Program-made: the position numbers and the translations under genes
Notes under the pieces: model-generated
What the model was told of the DNA's origin: nothing
What the model saw: the letters and a program-made list of their open reading frames with translations, nothing else
Databases searched by the model: none
Virus record (IMG/VR): IMGVR_UViG_3300013372_004188
Span: 1 to 34,256 of that record
DNA: 34,256 nt
Reading direction: 5' to 3' (one strand)
From: a virus
In this document: positions 33,576-34,256 of the stretch, piece by piece
Layout of the letters: each line of letters opens with the position of its first letter
How positions within the stretch are numbered: position 1 is the first letter of the stretch

Positions 33576-34256
33576 TTACGATCCCATGAACAAGAATGGG
33601 TGAAGGTTAGCTATATCGCCACCATCAACTTTGAGATTCTTTGCGCTTATAGAAACTGTTGTTCCATCGTCAGTTACAGTAGAGTTAGCAAGGTTTGATG
33701 CAGGAGAACCAAATTTAGATAAGGTGTTTGTAGTAGCTGGGCTGAAACTGATGCTTAATCCGCTAGTTCCATTTACTGCAATTGTGCTTGTTCCACTTGT
33801 GCCGCCAGCGCCGCTTGTGCCGTTTGTACCGCCAGCACCGCTTGTGCCGCTTGCTCCAGTTGTACCACTAGATGCGCCGCTTGTGCCACTAGATCCGTTT
33901 GAACCGCTTGCGCCGCTTGTACGACTTGTACCTGATGTCCCACTTGTTGCGCCGCTTGTGCCGCTAGAGCCGTTAGTGCCACTTATGCCACTTGTGCCAT
34001 TTGCACCGCTTGTGCCGTTTGTGGTGCCGCTTACGCCGCTTGTGCCGCTTGTGCCGTTACGGCCACTTGTGCCGTTTGCGCCACTAGTGCCACTAGAAGC
34101 TGCATTAACACCGCTTGTTCCACTAGCGCCATTTATACCGGACGTACCATTTGCACCGCTTGTGCCACTTGTAACGCCTGTGCTTACGCCGGATGTACCA
34201 CTTGTACCATTGCGGCCACTTGTACCATCTGCACCGTTTACGCCACTTGTTGTTCC
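33576..34256 (-). CDS. Gly-Thr-Ser repeat fibre protein (5' end outside window)
   Basis: This open frame runs without a stop from the window edge to TAA at 33576 (227 codons) and has no start inside the window. The first about 155 codons encode Gly-X-Y-like triplets dominated by GTS, GAN, GAS and GTN (for example GTSGANGTSGISGTNGSSGT). The last about 65 residues are a non-repeat C-terminal domain (SISFSPATTNTLSKFGSPAS, then STVTDDGTTVSISAKNLKVD, ending NLHPFLFMGS). A shorter open frame in another phase at 33773-33982 is a shadow of the repeat. It is probably another trimeric fibre. The start, length and N-terminal domain are unknown. Confidence 0.8.
   Translation of the reverse strand, partial: GTTSGVNGADGTSGRNGTSGTSGVSTGVTSGTSGANGTSGINGASGTSGVNAASSGTSGANGTSGRNGTSGTSGVSGTTNGTSGANGTSGISGTNGSSGTSGATSGTSGTSRTSGASGSNGSSGTSGASSGTTGASGTSGAGGTNGTSGAGGTSGTSTIAVNGTSGLSISFSPATTNTLSKFGSPASNLANSTVTDDGTTVSISAKNLKVDGGDIANLHPFLFMGS

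Noticed and set aside
33773-33982. Short Ala/Gln-rich minus-strand open frame starting MALTALAAQ
   Set aside because: It is an out-of-phase reading of the GTSG-repeat gene, whose true frame runs open to the window edge and has a normal C-terminal domain.
1-34256. tRNA genes, integrase, attachment sites or insertion sequences
   Set aside because: I saw no cloverleaf-like sequence, recombinase motif or terminal repeats. The gaps between genes are too short to hold such features.

Overview
The window is an AT-rich stretch of a tailed-phage (Caudoviricetes) genome. It holds a very long tape measure protein, tail-tube-type proteins, tail-tip and fibre genes, a phage-type sigma factor and a dUTPase, packed with 1-35 base overlaps. 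A long-tailed siphovirus-like particle is the best inference. No terminase, portal, capsid or DNA polymerase gene lies inside the window. The host cannot be fixed: some starts have a normal Shine-Dalgarno (AAAGGA before the sigma gene, AGGAGA before the second glycosyltransferase) and many have only AT-rich leaders. The Hsp20, the FmdB-like protein and the DUF6445-type oxygenase are typical of aquatic phages, including cyanophages.

Layout. (1) 1-3598, plus strand: dUTPase, a sigma-70-like factor about the size of T4 gp55, SSB, a GT4 glycosyltransferase, Hsp20, a terminator, then a cysteine-free FmdB-like protein. (2) 3582-24730, minus strand, read right to left: three small or medium genes in the tail-chaperone position, the 2180-residue tape measure, a tube-like protein, a duplicated gpM-like tail-tip protein, a second tube-like protein, an FN3/S74 fibre, a collagen-like fibre, a small zinc ribbon, a 2OG-Fe(II) oxygenase and three glycosyltransferases. 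(3) 24783-27835, plus strand: three connector or tail-completion candidates and the probable major tail protein. A bidirectional terminator follows. (4) 27889-34256, minus strand: a second fibre and modification cluster with a GTSG-repeat fibre (cut by the window edge), a small virion-like protein, a glycine-rich fibre, a fibre-associated small protein, a GT8 glycosyltransferase, a sulfotransferase, a cysteine-rich protein and a second zinc-ribbon protein.

The main theme is that repeat-rich surface fibres (Gly-Pro-Gln collagen, Gly-Thr-Ser, poly-glycine, Cys-rich) sit in the same operons as enzymes that could decorate them: an oxygenase, GT2, GT4 and GT8 enzymes, a sulfotransferase, and a GT4 fused to a domain that looks like the TibC/Aah family of protein O-heptosyltransferases, including a four-cysteine metal site. 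I read this as a candidate virion-protein glycosylation system; that is inference. Other notable points are a PD-(D/E)XK nuclease-like domain between PNFA motifs inside the tape measure, three paralogous tail-tube-like proteins, and a near-identical 23-24 base element ahead of two plus-strand tail genes that may be a late promoter for the phage sigma factor.
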